Positions 1-13,800 of a DNA stretch of 64,000 bases are shown piece by piece. Position numbers and translations under genes: made by a program. Location: assembly GCF_037975245.1 (NCBI RefSeq), contig NC_092579.1, forward strand, positions 2,781,001 to 2,845,000, given 5' to 3'. Source of the stretch: Apostichopus japonicus. Lineage: Eukaryota; Echinodermata; Holothuroidea; Aspidochirotida; Stichopodidae. Within the stretch, counting starts at the first letter, position 1; each line of letters opens with the position of its first letter. The notes beneath the pieces are model-generated. The model saw only the letters and a program-made list of their open reading frames with translations, had not been told where the DNA came from and did not search any database.

Positions 1-286
1 CTGCCTAACTCCTTATACCCCTCACAAAACTCCCTTTGTTACACAGACCCCATTTCCTGTGAGAGCTTATTTCCAGGAATAACAAGATAGTTGCCTAGCA
101 ACTTAGAAGAGGTAGAAGTGAAGAGGTTTTAATCCACAAGACAACATACAAATATACTGTACAAATGTATAGCCCCTCTGTTCAGTGAGCACTGCACAAT
201 GCACCTAATAAACAAGTAAAACTATAGTACAAAACAAAACTTTATGTAAGGGCTGACCATCTTACAAAAGGAAATAAGTATTCGAA

Positions 287-422
287 TAGGCATTCAATGA
301 AATAGGTGTTTGAATACTTATTGGAACAGCTAAATTTAGCATTCTCTAAGCATTTGAAGGAAAGAAGTATTCGAATACCTATTGGAATAGTTATTTTAAG
401 TATTCTATTAGTTATTCTAAAG
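287..422. repeat. Degenerate tandem repeat with TATTCGAATA-like units
   Basis: Two diverged copies of a roughly 57-bp unit can be aligned, one starting near 307 and one near 365. Each contains a GAATACYTATTGGAAYAG core, and smaller TATTC/GAATA fragments continue on both sides. AT-rich, no coding potential seen. It lies downstream of DRC3 exon 10, in the gene's next intron or flank. Confidence 0.5.
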
Positions 423-507
423 TCTGAATGCTTAAATTTTTGAAATACCAACTATATAGCTATTCCAATACTTAGCGAATACTTAATAGTTATTCGTGTT
501 GGGTAAG

Positions 508-1034
508 GGTAACATTTATGCACAGGTGATTGTGTCTTTATCCACGAGGAGCTAATAAGGAAACGGCAAAAACATAACATTTATGCACAGGTGATTGTGT
601 CTTTATACACGAGGAGCTGATAAAGAAACAGCAAAAACAATAACATTTATACACTGGTGTTTGTGTCTTTATCCACGAGGAGCTAATAAGGAAACGGCAA
701 AAACATAACATTTATGCACTGGTGATTGTTCCTTTATGCACAAGGAGCTGATAGAGAAACAGCAAAAACAATAATATTTAGTCACTGGTGATTATGTCTT
801 TATCCACGAGGAGCTGATAACGAAACAGCAAAAACAATAACATTTATGCACTGGTGATTGTGTCTTTATCCACTAGGAGCTGATAAAGAAAACAGCAAAA
901 ACAATAACATTTATAAACTGGTGATTGTGTCTTTATCCACAAGAAGCTGATTAAGAAACATCAGAAACAACATCATTTAGGCACTGGTATCCACGAGGAG
1001 CTGATAGAGAAACAGCAAAAACAATAACATTTCT
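508..1034. repeat. Tandem repeat, ~65-bp unit, about 8 copies
   Basis: A unit of about 64-66 bp recurs head to tail. It is recognised by TAACATTTATGCAC near its start, then GTGTCTTTATCCACGAGGAG and a GAAACAGCAAAAACA end. The last copy is shortened. Copies differ by scattered substitutions. The array is non-coding and lies downstream (in the DRC3 direction) of the last visible DRC3 exon. Confidence 0.85.
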
Positions 1035-1476
1035 AGGCTTAGAAATGTGTGAATAATATCACACTTTGGAGTAACAGATGAAGTAATCATGCCTGTTGAT
1101 TTTGCTTATTGTTATGAAATGACCACTGAACTTCATAGAAAACAATAGGCTTCTCGTACTGAGTTATAGTGTTTACAACCCAGTGTCACACAAGCAAACC
1201 CCATCACCATCTCATAGATTTCATCTGCCTCTGTTACGGAATCAAAATTTCTTACCAATGATAATTTGTTACAGAAATAAAGATTTCAATAAAACCTAAA
1301 GGTTGAGAGACATCTGCATCCTAGCTTTACAACAGGATGGAACCAAACAGATTTAAAACAGAAACAAACAGGTTCCATAGACTCCATTTTCCTCCGATGC
1401 TACCCTGACTACGTCACTACCTCTCACTGCACCAAAAAGCTTTTATTTTGCTTGTAAAAGGAAACAGGTGGCTCAC

Positions 1477-4400
1477 CATTTTGAGTTCCTCGCTGAGTTC
1501 GTCATCGAGTTCATTCTTGACGTATTTCTCCAGGGTCAGGATAGCAATCTCTAACACCTTCTCGTGATGAATATTCTCTAAATCTCTTACCTGCGATATC
1601 GTAGAACATTTTGCATTAAGGAATTTTATTTTATTTTTTTATCTAGGTCTTGGTAAGTTATTGGATAGGATAGGAGTATTGGATTAGCACCCACAGAGGT
1701 CCTTAGGCATAATTTGCTCTCCCTCCCCAGGCCTCCCTCTACATTAAGTTTATGCATGCACAAACAGAAAGATATAGCGTTGGCACGCAATTACCTGGAA
1801 GTTTTCCCAGGCCCCTTCACCTTAAGGGGACCTGGTTATTTGCCAAGTCTTCCTGTTTTATGATCCCGCAAAGGGTAGGAGGTACAGATAGGAGGACAAG
1901 GAATGGCAAACTAATTACCATCATAATAACTTGGAGTCAAATCTTGCATGATCAAGATTTTTTTCTACATTGGATGCTACAAGGTGTTGATCAGAAGTAG
2001 TAGATTCTGCTCGCCATTCCTTCATCGGATCCTGTAAAACCTACACCGCTTGTTTAATATTTGTTTGCAAACTGTCTATGTAATGTGATTTCAATGTTTT
2101 ACTCTTATCAAACAATCTTTAGGTCTCCCAAGTTAGAAGCAGACATACAACTATGCTCACAATAAATAACCTTGTACCTGGGGATATTCATTATAACGGG
2201 TAGAGAAACTTTCGTCTTCAAGGCAAATAATATCAGTACTAGTAAAAGTTCTTGATACCCTGCTTCAAGCCATTTAGCAGTTCATACTCTATAAACTCAT
2301 GCAGATATTGACCGGCAAAATAGTAAAAGTGCAAAGTATCTACCCAAAAACATAGTTATATGCACCCAGAGAACAATCAAACTTCAGTAATTTGCCAGCT
2401 TATAGGCCATCAGCATACCCCCCCCCCCCCCCCCAAATATGCAACTAATAATAATTGCAATTCATGCTCAAAGACTTAGTTTACTAGCCAAGGGCACAAT
2501 ATATATTTACTAAAATTTCTCAAAGGGGCGAGTGCACCCCTCCTCTCAACAACATATCATCTTAGCCCCCCTTACCCAGTACAAGAATGGTGGTTGCACC
2601 CCTGCTACTGACACATTCAAAGCACTCTCCTTCTCTGAGAGATGTGATGGTCTAATGTGATAATTCCTATAACCCTCTAATTCAATGGCAACTGCTATAT
2701 TATACTGGCAAACATTGCAAGAACAAACAGAAAGATACATTCATATATACAGCATTCTAATGTACATTCACAGAATAGTAAAAATGAAGAATCAAAGCCA
2801 GAGAGAATCTGCAACCTAGTTTCAAAAAAGGATATAGTCCTTGGACAAACTCGACAAAATTTGAGACCATATCAGCCAGACTTCTCTCAAAATCTTTAAT
2901 GGTGTCCTATGAGGAAAAAAGAAGATGGTTTTCATGTTGTTTATATTTTCAGATACAGAATTATCTTTGAGATATAGTCAGAGAGGAGCATACATGCACA
3001 CAAATGATGAAAGATGATATATATAAAGAAAAATAGATGAAACGTTCTTTAATTTCATTATAATCATAAACGTAATCAAATTCTAAAACTGCAGGTCCCT
3101 TTATCAGTGAGAGTTTTAGCTATTATTTAGTCCAAACTTTCAACATAATTTGCTTATTAAATATGATATAATATAAACAAAAAGTTACAACATGTGGCCC
3201 GAAATTAAGAGTAGGCCTACAATAACTCAAATCAAAGATATGAGAGTGATTCAATTTGCTAGCATGAAAAGATAATATTTGCTAATGAAAAACTTTTTCC
3301 GCTTGGTTAAAGTTGAGCAATTAAAGGAAAGTACAATATTATCAACATCTATTATTGGTTCCAAAGTTTTGAAATTTGAACTGTTAAGTTCATGCTGTGT
3401 TGCAGATGATTATTGCTAATTTTAAAAGCTATTTAGATTGAGAAGAAACAGCTGCATCAACAACAACAATTATTATTACAACAACAACCCAAATCAACAT
3501 AAAATAGCTCAGATGATTCAGACAATTGACCAACTAAGCCAACACTTTCACTAAAAATCAATGAAAGGAAGGAAGGAAGGAAAAAAAACACCATCTTAAA
3601 ACAAACTTTTCATCTACAACAAAAAATCCTGTGTGGGCATTAAAATGATAATCTGCCTCTGAAGATCCTGCCAGGATTAAAATATCCCAGCCTTTTACTT
3701 ATTTGTACTTTTTCATATTTATTTATAACTCATGCCAGTGTTCATATCCTCTGAGTAAGATATGAAATATTAACTTTGCTATTGAATTTGTAATTCATAA
3801 TTGACAACATTGACTACTGTTTGAGATGAGTGTTATCCCTGACCACACACTGTGGATCTCACCTCCAGTTGGTCGACAAGTTGCAGTTCGTAGCCCATCA
3901 ACGTATCCCACAGTTTACTGATATCGTCATCGTACTCTGCCAGCTTGGAGTCTAATACTTTAGCATCACTGATCACAGTCAGGTCTGACAGACACTATAA
4001 GAAAAAAACAATAAATAAAAACTTGTAACGATGTTATGTTTTAACGTCCATATATAACGATGGTTAATCGTATCTTATGGATGTAATACAAGGTATGTTT
4101 TTAATATAAATTAAGCACACTTTGTAACAGAGAACAAGAAGCATCTAATATCCTGACAAGAACACCGTGTACCTGCTCAGAAGACTCAAATGATGAAGTG
4201 AGCAGTTTTTCTGACATTGTACCTCTATTGATTAATGTGTTAGACAATGCTAAGTATAATATTCTTTACATGTAGAATACCTTTAAAGGAGACGCTAACC
4301 CAACCATCAACTTTAGCTTCTACGACAGAGATCTTTGTGAAGAACAATTTCCCCAAAGCCGCTAAGCAAGAGATATCATAGTTTAAAAGTTGTGTTTGGG

Positions 4401-5275
4401 AGCTAGCATTTTGTAAATCTTTGATCCTATAGTACCACTAGGATCTGAAACGTTTTACTTGATTTTTCGTATCCATACTTCCATCGTAAAATGTTAAGTG
4501 TTTTTACTCAAACCAACGACATCGTAAGGTCATGATAAGAGCTTCAGACTTTAGATTCAGCATTTGCAAAACTCATCTCCCAACAAAAAAATAAGCATTG
4601 TAATTAATAAAGCAAACAAATGGAAAATGAATCACATGTGTCTCGATGATGTCATGTTTAGACTTGATCAAGTCTTCAGTCTTTTGTGTGAAGGATCACC
4701 AACTGGAATAAGATATTTCATAGCTGTTTAGGCGAGTTGTTCATGACATTTACCCCTATCGTATGGGTGAATAATGGTGGTTGGATCTCTGTCTCCTTTA
4801 GTGACCAGACGGCCAGGATTAAGTCTGCAACTATCTAAAAAATGTAACTAATTAAAACTGGTACCACTAGAAAGATCGCAACACTTCCAAGGAAAGCTTT
4901 ATCATCAAATCAAGTGACAAATTCTTGCATAAAGTGAAAATCAACGAAACTATAGTTTAATAGTTTTGATTAATAGTTACTCTTTTAAGATATTGGTAAC
5001 TAAATGACATTGCAGCAGATATTACCTTCTTTCTGTACTTGTTAAAGTCTTCAATCTTACTGGTCCCCATCTCCTTATTTTCAGTCTTGGCTTCCTCGAT
5101 GCATGAATAAAACTCATTGACCTCTTTCTGCCTCTTCTCGTGCTCCTGTAATCCAAAGTTGAACACCTGTCGACAGATCCCAACCATCTTCTCTTTGTAT
5201 GTGTGCATGAGTCAAGGATTAGGTTGATGTATATATACAAATATATATATATAAACGTATATGTATGTATATATA

Positions 5276-5323
<48 letters not shown>

Positions 5324-8300
5324 CTATAATATGTAACAAACCCGTATCGTTCTTGACATGAACAATTTTCCTATTGAAATCTTTATGAAAATTTTAAATG
5401 ATAGACAACTTAATGAGTAGTTAATAAAATCATACTAATTTATGTTTGTTAATTAATAATAATAATACCATGATTTTTCACCCATAACAGCCTAAAACAG
5501 TTCATTTTTAAAAACCACTGATGAGCCTCAGTGATAGCTATTGTAAATTGAGAATTATGATGTTACAACCCACTAAAGTGCAAGGACTATTTCACTTCTC
5601 AAAAGTTTGGAATGCAAAAAAAACAATTCATTAAATTATTAAACAATGCTGATTTCAAATTTTAATGCTAGAGGTATATCGATGCTCATTTTACTTGCAG
5701 TTTTTTTATGATGAGATTCTTGTCAACATGCAACATGTAAAGCAAGCAATGTCTCTGGTTTATGTACATTCAGTTTTGATACTTCAGATTGACATCAGAG
5801 CAGACACACATTCATACATCATGCAAAGACTTAACATTCCACAAATACATAAATTTATATCTCACTGATCAAAAGTGGACACTGATTCTAAACTCTTTGC
5901 TTAAAATAGTATAGAATGAGAGATTTAACATGTGGAAACCAGTTGGCAAAAACTAATCATGAATGATAAACTATCGACTCTTGCATGCATGAAGAGAAGG
6001 TTTTTCTTGAATCTATTTTATCCAGCTATGAAAGGATATACAAGAAGCAGTTCATCGACTCCAGGTAAAGAGGCCAGCTTCTGGGCCTCTGGATCATCAG
6101 AGAAAAGGCTTTCAAAGAGATGAGGTCCATTGAGATTCTCAACATAGGCTGCCTGGAAATTAAGAAAGTGAAAAGAGTTGTCTGAGTTTATGTCATTGTA
6201 CAACACAAGCTGCTCTAGTTTTGGTCAGAAGAACATATACATATAGATAAGAAGGGACATCTTGAATGACCCAAAAAACTTTTAGTTTTCTTCTGGAACA
6301 ATGTTTCCATGAAAAGTTTGTTTTCATATCGTGCCTGCATTATTTCTAAAGCATTTTATGTCTTTTACTTTTCAGTAAAACAAAAATAAACTCTTAGGCC
6401 TTATAATACAGTGTCTGGAAAAATCAACTGTATCGCAGATTTTTTTTTTAAACGCAATCAGCCAATAATACATAAGCAAACTATGTAGAAATTTCAAACC
6501 TGCTAAAATATTTTCTTCAAAAGATAATTTTTTTTTTTCAAGTGAAAATTGATACATTACAAAGAACTGATATATTGGACAATTCACTTACTTTCTGTTT
6601 GTTGAATTCAGTTTCTCCAGCCTCCCGTTCCAGTCTTTTGTTTTCAGCACTTGATTCATCTGCTACGAGTTCCTCTATGGCATATCTGTACTGCTCCTTA
6701 GCTGCCATTTTCTGAAAAAGTTAACCAATTTAACTCTCTGTTAAGTTTATAGTCCATCTTCTTGTTTCAAAATTTCTTGAATTCATTTCGTGAAAGTCGT
6801 AGAATACTACAGGGAGAGACGCTGAATATACCAAATATTACCCCAAATAAGATTTCTTTCTAGCATTTTACCAAAAAGTTTGGAGTGGGCATAGACTGGA
6901 CAGCAATCGATTTTATACTGATGTTTTATTGGGTTGCCACGTTTCTTTGGTCGAAAAGTGGGACTCTGCTCCCCTTCCTCCCCTACAAAGACAATTTTGG
7001 ACTTTAAGGAGGGCTTCATGGCGTTTCCTGCCAAGCTTGTGAGGCTAAAATGTGGCCATCAATCACATCATATTTGTGAGTTGGAAACAATTGCATCATG
7101 CATCCGAAACGGCCACGTTTAGTGATGCATGTAACTTGCACTTTATTTAGCTTTTGTATCACAAAACCAGTCATATTTTTGAATGTCACAAAGAACTTTA
7201 GAAAATCAGGACAATTTAAGTTGCGGGTGGAATGGCATCAGGTTATTGCAAAATCTGACAATACTGATTAAAGTTGTGCCGTCACAGGCACTACTTGCAC
7301 CACTGAACATTGTTCTGGTTTCTGCCTACCTCCCCCCTCCCCGCCCCACCCACTCAGATAATAAAAGGTTCCATTCCATTCTAGACTTTCATCATCCATT
7401 CACTTAATTAACAAGAGCATAGATCTGCAAAAGGCAATCTAAAATTTACAGTTCTTTTTTAAATCATTTATTTTGAAATAAACTTCATAAACGAGTGGAC
7501 ATAAAAATAAATTGATTAAAAATGCATTTACTCACTGTATTCTCGTCAATTAACCTGAAATCCAAGTAGACCAGAGACGCGACATGGGCAACGACAAACA
7601 CTTTGTAGTTAGGATCTTCACAGAAAGGATTGCCAGATAAATTGATTGTCTGAAGATTCTTAAACTTCCTTAAATAAATTAACTGTGGAGGATCAAAGAA
7701 ATAAAAATATTTTATCTTCTTTGATTGAAACTTTCCAGAAAAGGCAGATAGATAGATGAACGGAAAAATGGACCGACGGACGGATGGACAACAGTTAGCG
7801 AGAGAGATAGATAGATCATAGCACTTACATTTTCTAATGATGACAGGCTATTGTTGCCTATGGATAGAACATGAAGTCTGGTGAGTGTGTCCATGTTTTC
7901 AACGACGGAGATTCGGTTGTTGTATAGGGTCAGGTCTTCCAGCTTGGTAAGATTTTCCAAGTTTTCAATAACTTCAATATTATTAAAGGAAAGATCTGGA
8001 AAAGAAAAGCCAAAGCTAATTTTCAGGTTTAATTATATACTCTCCTAAAATTCCTCCTTGAGTTTGAATTCATATTCATGCATTATTTGTGACTTATTTT
8101 ACAATTAAGTTACAAAACACCTGCAAATAGTATCAAAAGTTAAAGGTGGTGCTCATCTCCACGATCACATAGTACAGTCGGACTGCTATCACATACAAAG
8201 TCAAACCAGATTATTTAATTAAGATTTTACAAACAGAATGTGGTTCCTGTCTTGAACATATCTTGACCATCTTCACAGAGTATATGGGGAGGTTTGGACT

Positions 8301-9679
8301 ATCTGGTTTACTGGCATGGACCCAATGCACCTCTGGGCTAGAGGTGCTGACAATGACACCAAGTTGATGTACCAAAGGCACCGATTTCCTCTGAGCCATG
8401 AGAGATGATAATTTTGTCTGAGGTGCCCAATTTGCCCTAGTGCCGCCTGTTGGATCACTGAACCAGTAGCAATTCAGGCCCCAGTCCGCCCCTGCACAGC
8501 ACAGTGAGGTTGTGTTTTACATACCAAGCCAAACCAGATTCACCAGACTGTCCAGGCCCTCTATTTTTTCTATGATGTTATTATCCATCTGAAGCTTGGT
8601 CAGGCTTGTAAATTCCCAAAGATTGTCAACTTTCAATATGTCTGTAGAAGAGAATGGAATGGTGATCAGGAGCAAATTGAGACCACAGGTCTCAGAATGA
8701 CGCTTAACAATGAATGCTGTAGTCACAGACTAAATCCCTTTTTATTTAAAGTGAAATTATATTAATACTTACGATGAACTGCCATACATAGTATTAAATG
8801 ATATCATTGTCCAAGGTTGCTTAGTTTAATACAAATAAAATTCATACCTCACAATATTCAAATGATAATTCCATGACAAATAACATAAATGTTACTTTAA
8901 ATCTAAGTGACCAGCAAGGAGAGGTTCTAGCTCAAACAGTAGGGTGTGGGTCCTCTCACACCCACCATGATGTTATCATAGATACAACCATTGGTAGTTA
9001 TACTACTGTACATTCGAGGTTTCAAGGAACAAACTGTAGAAGCAGAAACTGGCTTGAATGTAAAGACCTTAGCAGATGATGATCAACTAGCAGCATCTAA
9101 GTGTTACATACTGTATGTAAACATAAATAAAATGAGAAGACACCTGACTTTTGTATGCTGCTTGTCTTTGTTCAACTTGTGCTTTCAAGGTCTCTCTTTT
9201 AATCATAATAACATATCTACAGTAGTACAACACTAGATAATTATGCTAGATACAAAGAGTATGTGGATCGCTGAGTATATATTATTGATACACTACAATC
9301 CGCATGTACAAGATGAAGAATGGCAGCATTTGGAATATTCCAAAGCCCAAACATAAATTACTTCGATTAGATCCAATAATTCAAATTTACAAAAACTGCA
9401 TTCAATGCAGATGCTATGCTGAGAAATTTTTACAAATTCCCTTACCTCTTCAGGCAATATTGCTCTTTGAGTTAAGGAAATTAGCATTCAAATAAGCTAA
9501 TAATCTTCTCTCAACTTACTTTTGAAATCTAATCTGAGAGCCCCTATGTCTGCAAACTCTGTCTCTTCCTCCTTGGCTATCCGTCCTGCCTCTTCTTTTG
9601 GACCTTGTTCATCTATTGCTTTCAGGAGCATTTCTTCATCAATAACTGATGGTGCTACTGTATCATATAAACGACTCAT
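1477..9679 (-). CDS. DRC3: Dynein regulatory complex subunit 3 (LRR protein), 3'-partial
   Basis: DRC3 (LRRC48) is a subunit of the nexin-dynein regulatory complex that links axonemal doublets and controls ciliary beating. Ten coding exons, in transcript order, are 9679-9520, 8641-8525, 7995-7829, 7682-7536, 6711-6592, 6152-6040, 5200-5026, 3994-3863, 2906-2836 and 1600-1477. They join in frame into about 442 codons. The start is the ATG at 9679, followed by [16 protein letters not shown] and the conserved EAGRIAKEE segment. Residues about 50-165 are leucine-rich repeats ([35 protein letters not shown]), then an LRR cap ([20 protein letters not shown]). The rest is charged and helical, ending at [20 protein letters not shown]. 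Most introns are GT-AG, but those after exons 6 and 9 read as AT-AC. Human DRC3 is about 520 residues, so one or two C-terminal exons lie beyond the left edge. Confidence 0.93.
1601..2835 (-). other. DRC3: Probable U12-type AT-AC intron in DRC3 (intron 9)
   Basis: On the minus strand the intron begins ATATCCTTT at 2835, exactly the minor-spliceosome AT-AC donor consensus. It ends TTCTAC at 1601. TTCCTTAAT (1623-1615), one base off the U12 branch-site consensus, has its branch adenosine at 1616, 15 nt before the 3' end. Splicing here gives [11 protein letters not shown] in frame, the expected DRC3 sequence. The nearby GT (2815) / AG (1592) pair would shift the frame. Confidence 0.82.
2418..2434. 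repeat. Poly-C homopolymer tract
   Basis: An uninterrupted run of 17 C lies in AT-rich intron sequence. It is one of a dozen or more C/G runs of eight bases or longer in this window (for example near 16391, 30249, 37042, 40951, 41668, 43487, 47704 and 54897). Confidence 0.9.
5201..6039 (-). other. DRC3: Probable U12-type AT-AC intron in DRC3 (intron 6)
   Basis: On the minus strand the intron starts ATATCCTTT at 6039 and ends CACAC at 5201. The branch site TCCTTGAC (5218-5211) matches the U12 consensus, with its adenosine at 5212, 11 nt from the 3' end. Phase-2 joining (GT + A) gives [18 protein letters not shown], aligning with DRC3. No usable AG acceptor keeps this frame. The intron also carries a (TA)n microsatellite. 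Confidence 0.88.
5229..5322. repeat. (TA)n microsatellite
   Basis: Long alternating TA with short GTATG-type interruptions, inside DRC3 intron 6. On the minus strand it ends about 10 nt upstream of the proposed U12 branch site, so length changes here might affect that intron. Confidence 0.95.
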
Positions 9680-10849
9680 CTTGAATCAAGGAAAATCTGA
9701 TTGAGGTAAACCATCAATAAGGTAGATAAAACATGAGCAAATGTTTCTAACATTATGAAGTTTGTGTCTTGACGCACCCACTGATGGCTATGTCATATAC
9801 TTTCAGCTAGCCTGAAAAATGTTAGTAATTTAGCTGTTTTCACCTGCTATTGTTTACTCTTGTAATTCATTGACACTGGCGTGACTCCTAATGTCCCCTG
9901 ATGATCATTGGTTCAATGAACTCTTGTTTCCTGATGATCGGTTGAGTAAACGTGAGTGCCATCCATACTTAACTGATGACTGGGTAAATAACTTTTTCTT
10001 TCTCATTATGCCTACACTAACGATAGGCTCAGACAGAGTCAGAATAACATCAGCACCACATTCAACGTGTGATTCTAGTTTCTACCTTTCTTTCTGCTGT
10101 GAAGGGTTTCTAGCCTATGCCTAGGCCCTACGTTAGGCTACTTACCAAGCCTATATTGTATCAAGGCAGCAACACATGGTACGTTTACCTATGTTGATTC
10201 GAAGTTGCCAAACTAAACGATAAATTACAATGAAATTTCACATTAATCAGTAAGTTCTTGGGCCAAGAACTAACGAAATTTGGCCCAGTAATATTGTTAT
10301 GGCCTAGTTCTGCGAAACGAAGTAACTCAAAGCCATTCTTCGATGCACATTTCTGACCATTAAATCAGTTTAGACGCTATGAGAACAATGAGAATTCACT
10401 GAAAAGCAGACTACAACTACATAAGGAAAATCGTTAATTAATAAATCAAGACATTTGCTAAAATCAGAAGGTGAGTAAAAAGTATTCAATTACCTTCTGC
10501 AAAGTACTTAATTTCCTCGGGTTGTCAAGGCATTGAAAATGCATATTCATATCGCTATTTCGAGAAGATTACGTAATTATTATTATTGCCAGACAGCTTA
10601 CTCATGATAAGCGGCATTTATTTTTTGGAATGGTTAATGATGTAAAGGCAAATAAATGCATAATAATAACCAATTTATTTAAATATTATTACTATAATAA
10701 AATAATGGTTGCATAATTGATGGAATGTTTATAATATTTATGAAATTTAAAACGCCTCCTTTCTAACTTACACTTACGCATAACCAAAGCAAACAAAATA
10801 GGAAAATTATGTACAACCTGTGACTCAACAGAGCCTGAAATTCAAAACG
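9680..10849. promoter_or_regulatory. Head-to-head intergenic region of DRC3 and TOM1
   Basis: The DRC3 ATG (9679, minus) and TOM1 ATG (10850, plus) are 1,170 bp apart in divergent orientation, so both 5' UTRs and a shared or back-to-back promoter must lie here. The stretch is AT-rich with no CpG-island character. A GTTGCC half-site near 10204 resembles half of an RFX X-box, but the other half does not fit. Transcription starts cannot be placed from sequence alone. A TTGATTCAAG directly before the DRC3 ATG could be a splice acceptor for a 5' UTR exon. Confidence 0.6.
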
Positions 10850-13800
10850 ATGTCGTTTATAACAAAATCCCAAGTTTTTGCCACTCAAGTCGGACAAAGA
10901 ATAGGTAAAACAGATGATATTTGTTTAAAAAGTGGACTAATGTCGATTCATTTGAAGTCAGTAATGCCTGTCACTGCTATACTGCAGACAGTGTTGTGGA
11001 TAGGGTAGGCCTAACTTAGCCTAAGTACAGTAATTCGTACATCTCAACTGCGTTAATGTTATTATAACTAGGCTAGTTCTAATATTACTGCAGGCACAAT
11101 GTTAGTCATAGTAGTTACTTAGTCATACTACCACTAGTCTATACATATAGCTACCATCATACTGACCCGGTGATACTATACAGGCCCAAGACCTACCTTG
11201 TTTTACAGATGTAACTTGATAGTTGTAACAGTTACGGTATGGTGGTGAACATTAATTTTGGCGAATCAACTAAATTTGCATAGGCCTACTGTGTTATATA
11301 TATTATGAAGCTGCACCGATAGTAACTGCAGTTACCTCGCTTGTAAGTTACATTGTAAAAAAGATATTATCCCAATTTTAATCTACAAAGCCAAAACAGA
11401 AGAGGCCAAACTTGCCATATGTTATGAAACAATGAAACATCAATTTGGTAAAATATTGCTTGTTATATATCACCTATAGATGTTTTTGTTATTTATTTTT
11501 CAGTTTTAAGTTGTTCAAAGTTTCAAGTTTATTAAAAATCCAGTATCCATACATGAAAGTACATATTTATAAATAGGATATGAAAAACAGTTAAGATATT
11601 AAGCTTGAAATAGCCTGTACTATATGTACAAATAATGAATCAAAAGTTAATAAAGAATTAAAGTAGGTTTTGTGGAACAACACCCTGAATAAATATGACA
11701 GCCCTATAAACGAAAGAATTCTGAAAAACGTACAGTTCAAAATTTTTGGCGTGATTGTCCTATTTCTCAAAATATAATTATTATGTTAAGAAGTGACTTC
11801 AGCTCGTTGTGGAGTGGGTGTTTCTTGTCTCCATGAATTTTGATGAGAAAGCCTTTTGAAATCTCTCATGGCTGCATTGTTAACTTAGTTAATAAGGGTG
11901 TTAACATCTACGCTAAAAATGTTGGCACAGTAACCCAAGGAGGCTCTAATTCTTTTCTGATCCTTTACAAGTAAAAAATAGTACCAGGCAGGAACAGCAT
12001 ATGCAATATGAGGTAAATATAGGTACTAAAAAAATTCCATTCATACTATTATCTTTAAGTATGGCACAATAAAAGGTAAAGTAGAAATGATATAATAAAT
12101 CCTCTTTAAAATTCTGGAAATATGACACAGTTATATGTTATATCAGTGTGAGCATTTCTGAGTTTTCACTTTCAGAATTAACCCCTTTGTTTAAACAATT
12201 TACATATTAATCACCATTGTAAAGCAGTGAACAGTAGTACTGCAGGCTACTCACAATAGGACAATGTTTTCTATCACAGTCACATACATAAACTTGAATT
12301 TTGTGTATGCAAATAACTCAATTACTGTAGTTTTGATTTTTTTGTTTTTAAACTTATTTTCTATAGAAAGAGCTACAAATGAAGGGTTAGCCTCTGAAGA
12401 TTGGGCCCTGAACATGGAAATATGTGACATCATCAATGAAACTGATGAAGGGTAAGTAATTCCTCCAGCCATTATGTGGCACTCTGTTACTGTGGCCGGT
12501 GAATCTTATGTTGAAATTATCTATCTCGGTGCTACACCATTGGCTCTCCAAGAAAGAAACTAACGATAAGCTGCATTGTAGTACTAAAGTTTTTCAAAAT
12601 CTGTTTTTAATAACCATGTTTCACATTTTGACAGATTCACACAGTTTGTAACGTAATCGAGCAATGGTCACCATGACTTCTACAAATGTATTCTTTGAAC
12701 TTTTCCCAAAAAGTCACAGGTAGTGTCAGTTTGTTCATCTCAACTGGCAGTTAGCAATAATGATGTTACACTAGGCTATACATGTTGATGTTTGTCGTAA
12801 AGAAATACCTCTTGTGGTTGAAAATTTTGAAAAACAGCACATTTGATGGCAGGAAATGTCATGCTATAATGACAAGCATTACCAGCCCTTTAAGTCTTTA
12901 CTCACCATATAAACTTTCATCTCATACTGTAAATTTATATTCTTTGAGGAAACATGTCTGGTTCATAACTGACACTGTTCAATATTTTGCTGCACGATCC
13001 ACACTCTAGTAACATCTTTAAAATGCGTTTGCCCTTTCTTTGGTTAAAACCCATTTTGATTTGATTCTGATAGACATCACTTCTGGACTCTTAAAATCCC
13101 AAAATAGTGTAACCTGTGTAGGTCATCAACAGGCTTCAATAGCCAGTGGATGTTGCCATTTGCCAGTAGAAGAAAATGTACCTACTGTAGGCATTTTTTA
13201 TTCTGCCAGTAGACATCAAACACATATTTACACAATACATGGTAAGTTGGTTAGCAATAGTCAATAGTTTTGTGAATTATGCAAAGTTTTTTGAGTTTGT
13301 GGTAAAATTGTCAAACGAGAGTGGCATTGCATTTCAAATCATGGATGGGTGCTGCTGGACCCTCTTCAAAAATTACTACCCTCATTGCATTATTAGAGCC
13401 CCATGACATATAAAAAAGTATTGTCTTGTGGAGTTAGGTCAACTTAAAAGTGCCAAAATATTTAATTTTGGTATTTTTTGCTTAAAAAATTTGGTATTTT
13501 TGGTGATAAATTATTGTCATTTTTTTATTTGTTATTATGTCCAGTCCAAACAATACAAAATACTGATTACAATGCTTCCTGTAATTTGTAAGTTATGCAG
13601 TGCTAAAGTTGCTATTTCAATGCTGCGATTCAGCATGAGGATGGGTTTTAAAGCCTTTTATTTTCAACGTAACCATGTGAGAGCTGTAAGATTTTTTACT
13701 TTAATTATAAATGTAAAGTTCTACCAATTTAAGAAATTTCAGGGTTCTAGCTTTTCTCAGTACTAATTTATGAGCTTGTAAGTTGCTCCGATGTACAAAA

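Noticed and set aside
2812..2816. GT donor at 2815 for DRC3 exon 9
   Set aside because: Joining it to the AG at 1592 shifts the frame and hits a stop; the AT-AC splice restores the conserved protein.
7819..7960. DRC3 exon 3 reading on past the donor at 7828
   Set aside because: Sequence beyond GTAAGTG is GATA-repeat intron; the next exon (7682) continues the leucine-rich repeat in phase.
10204..10218. GTTGCC-starting motif as an RFX X-box for the ciliary gene DRC3
   Set aside because: The second half-site (CTAAAC) does not fit the X-box consensus, so I do not call it.
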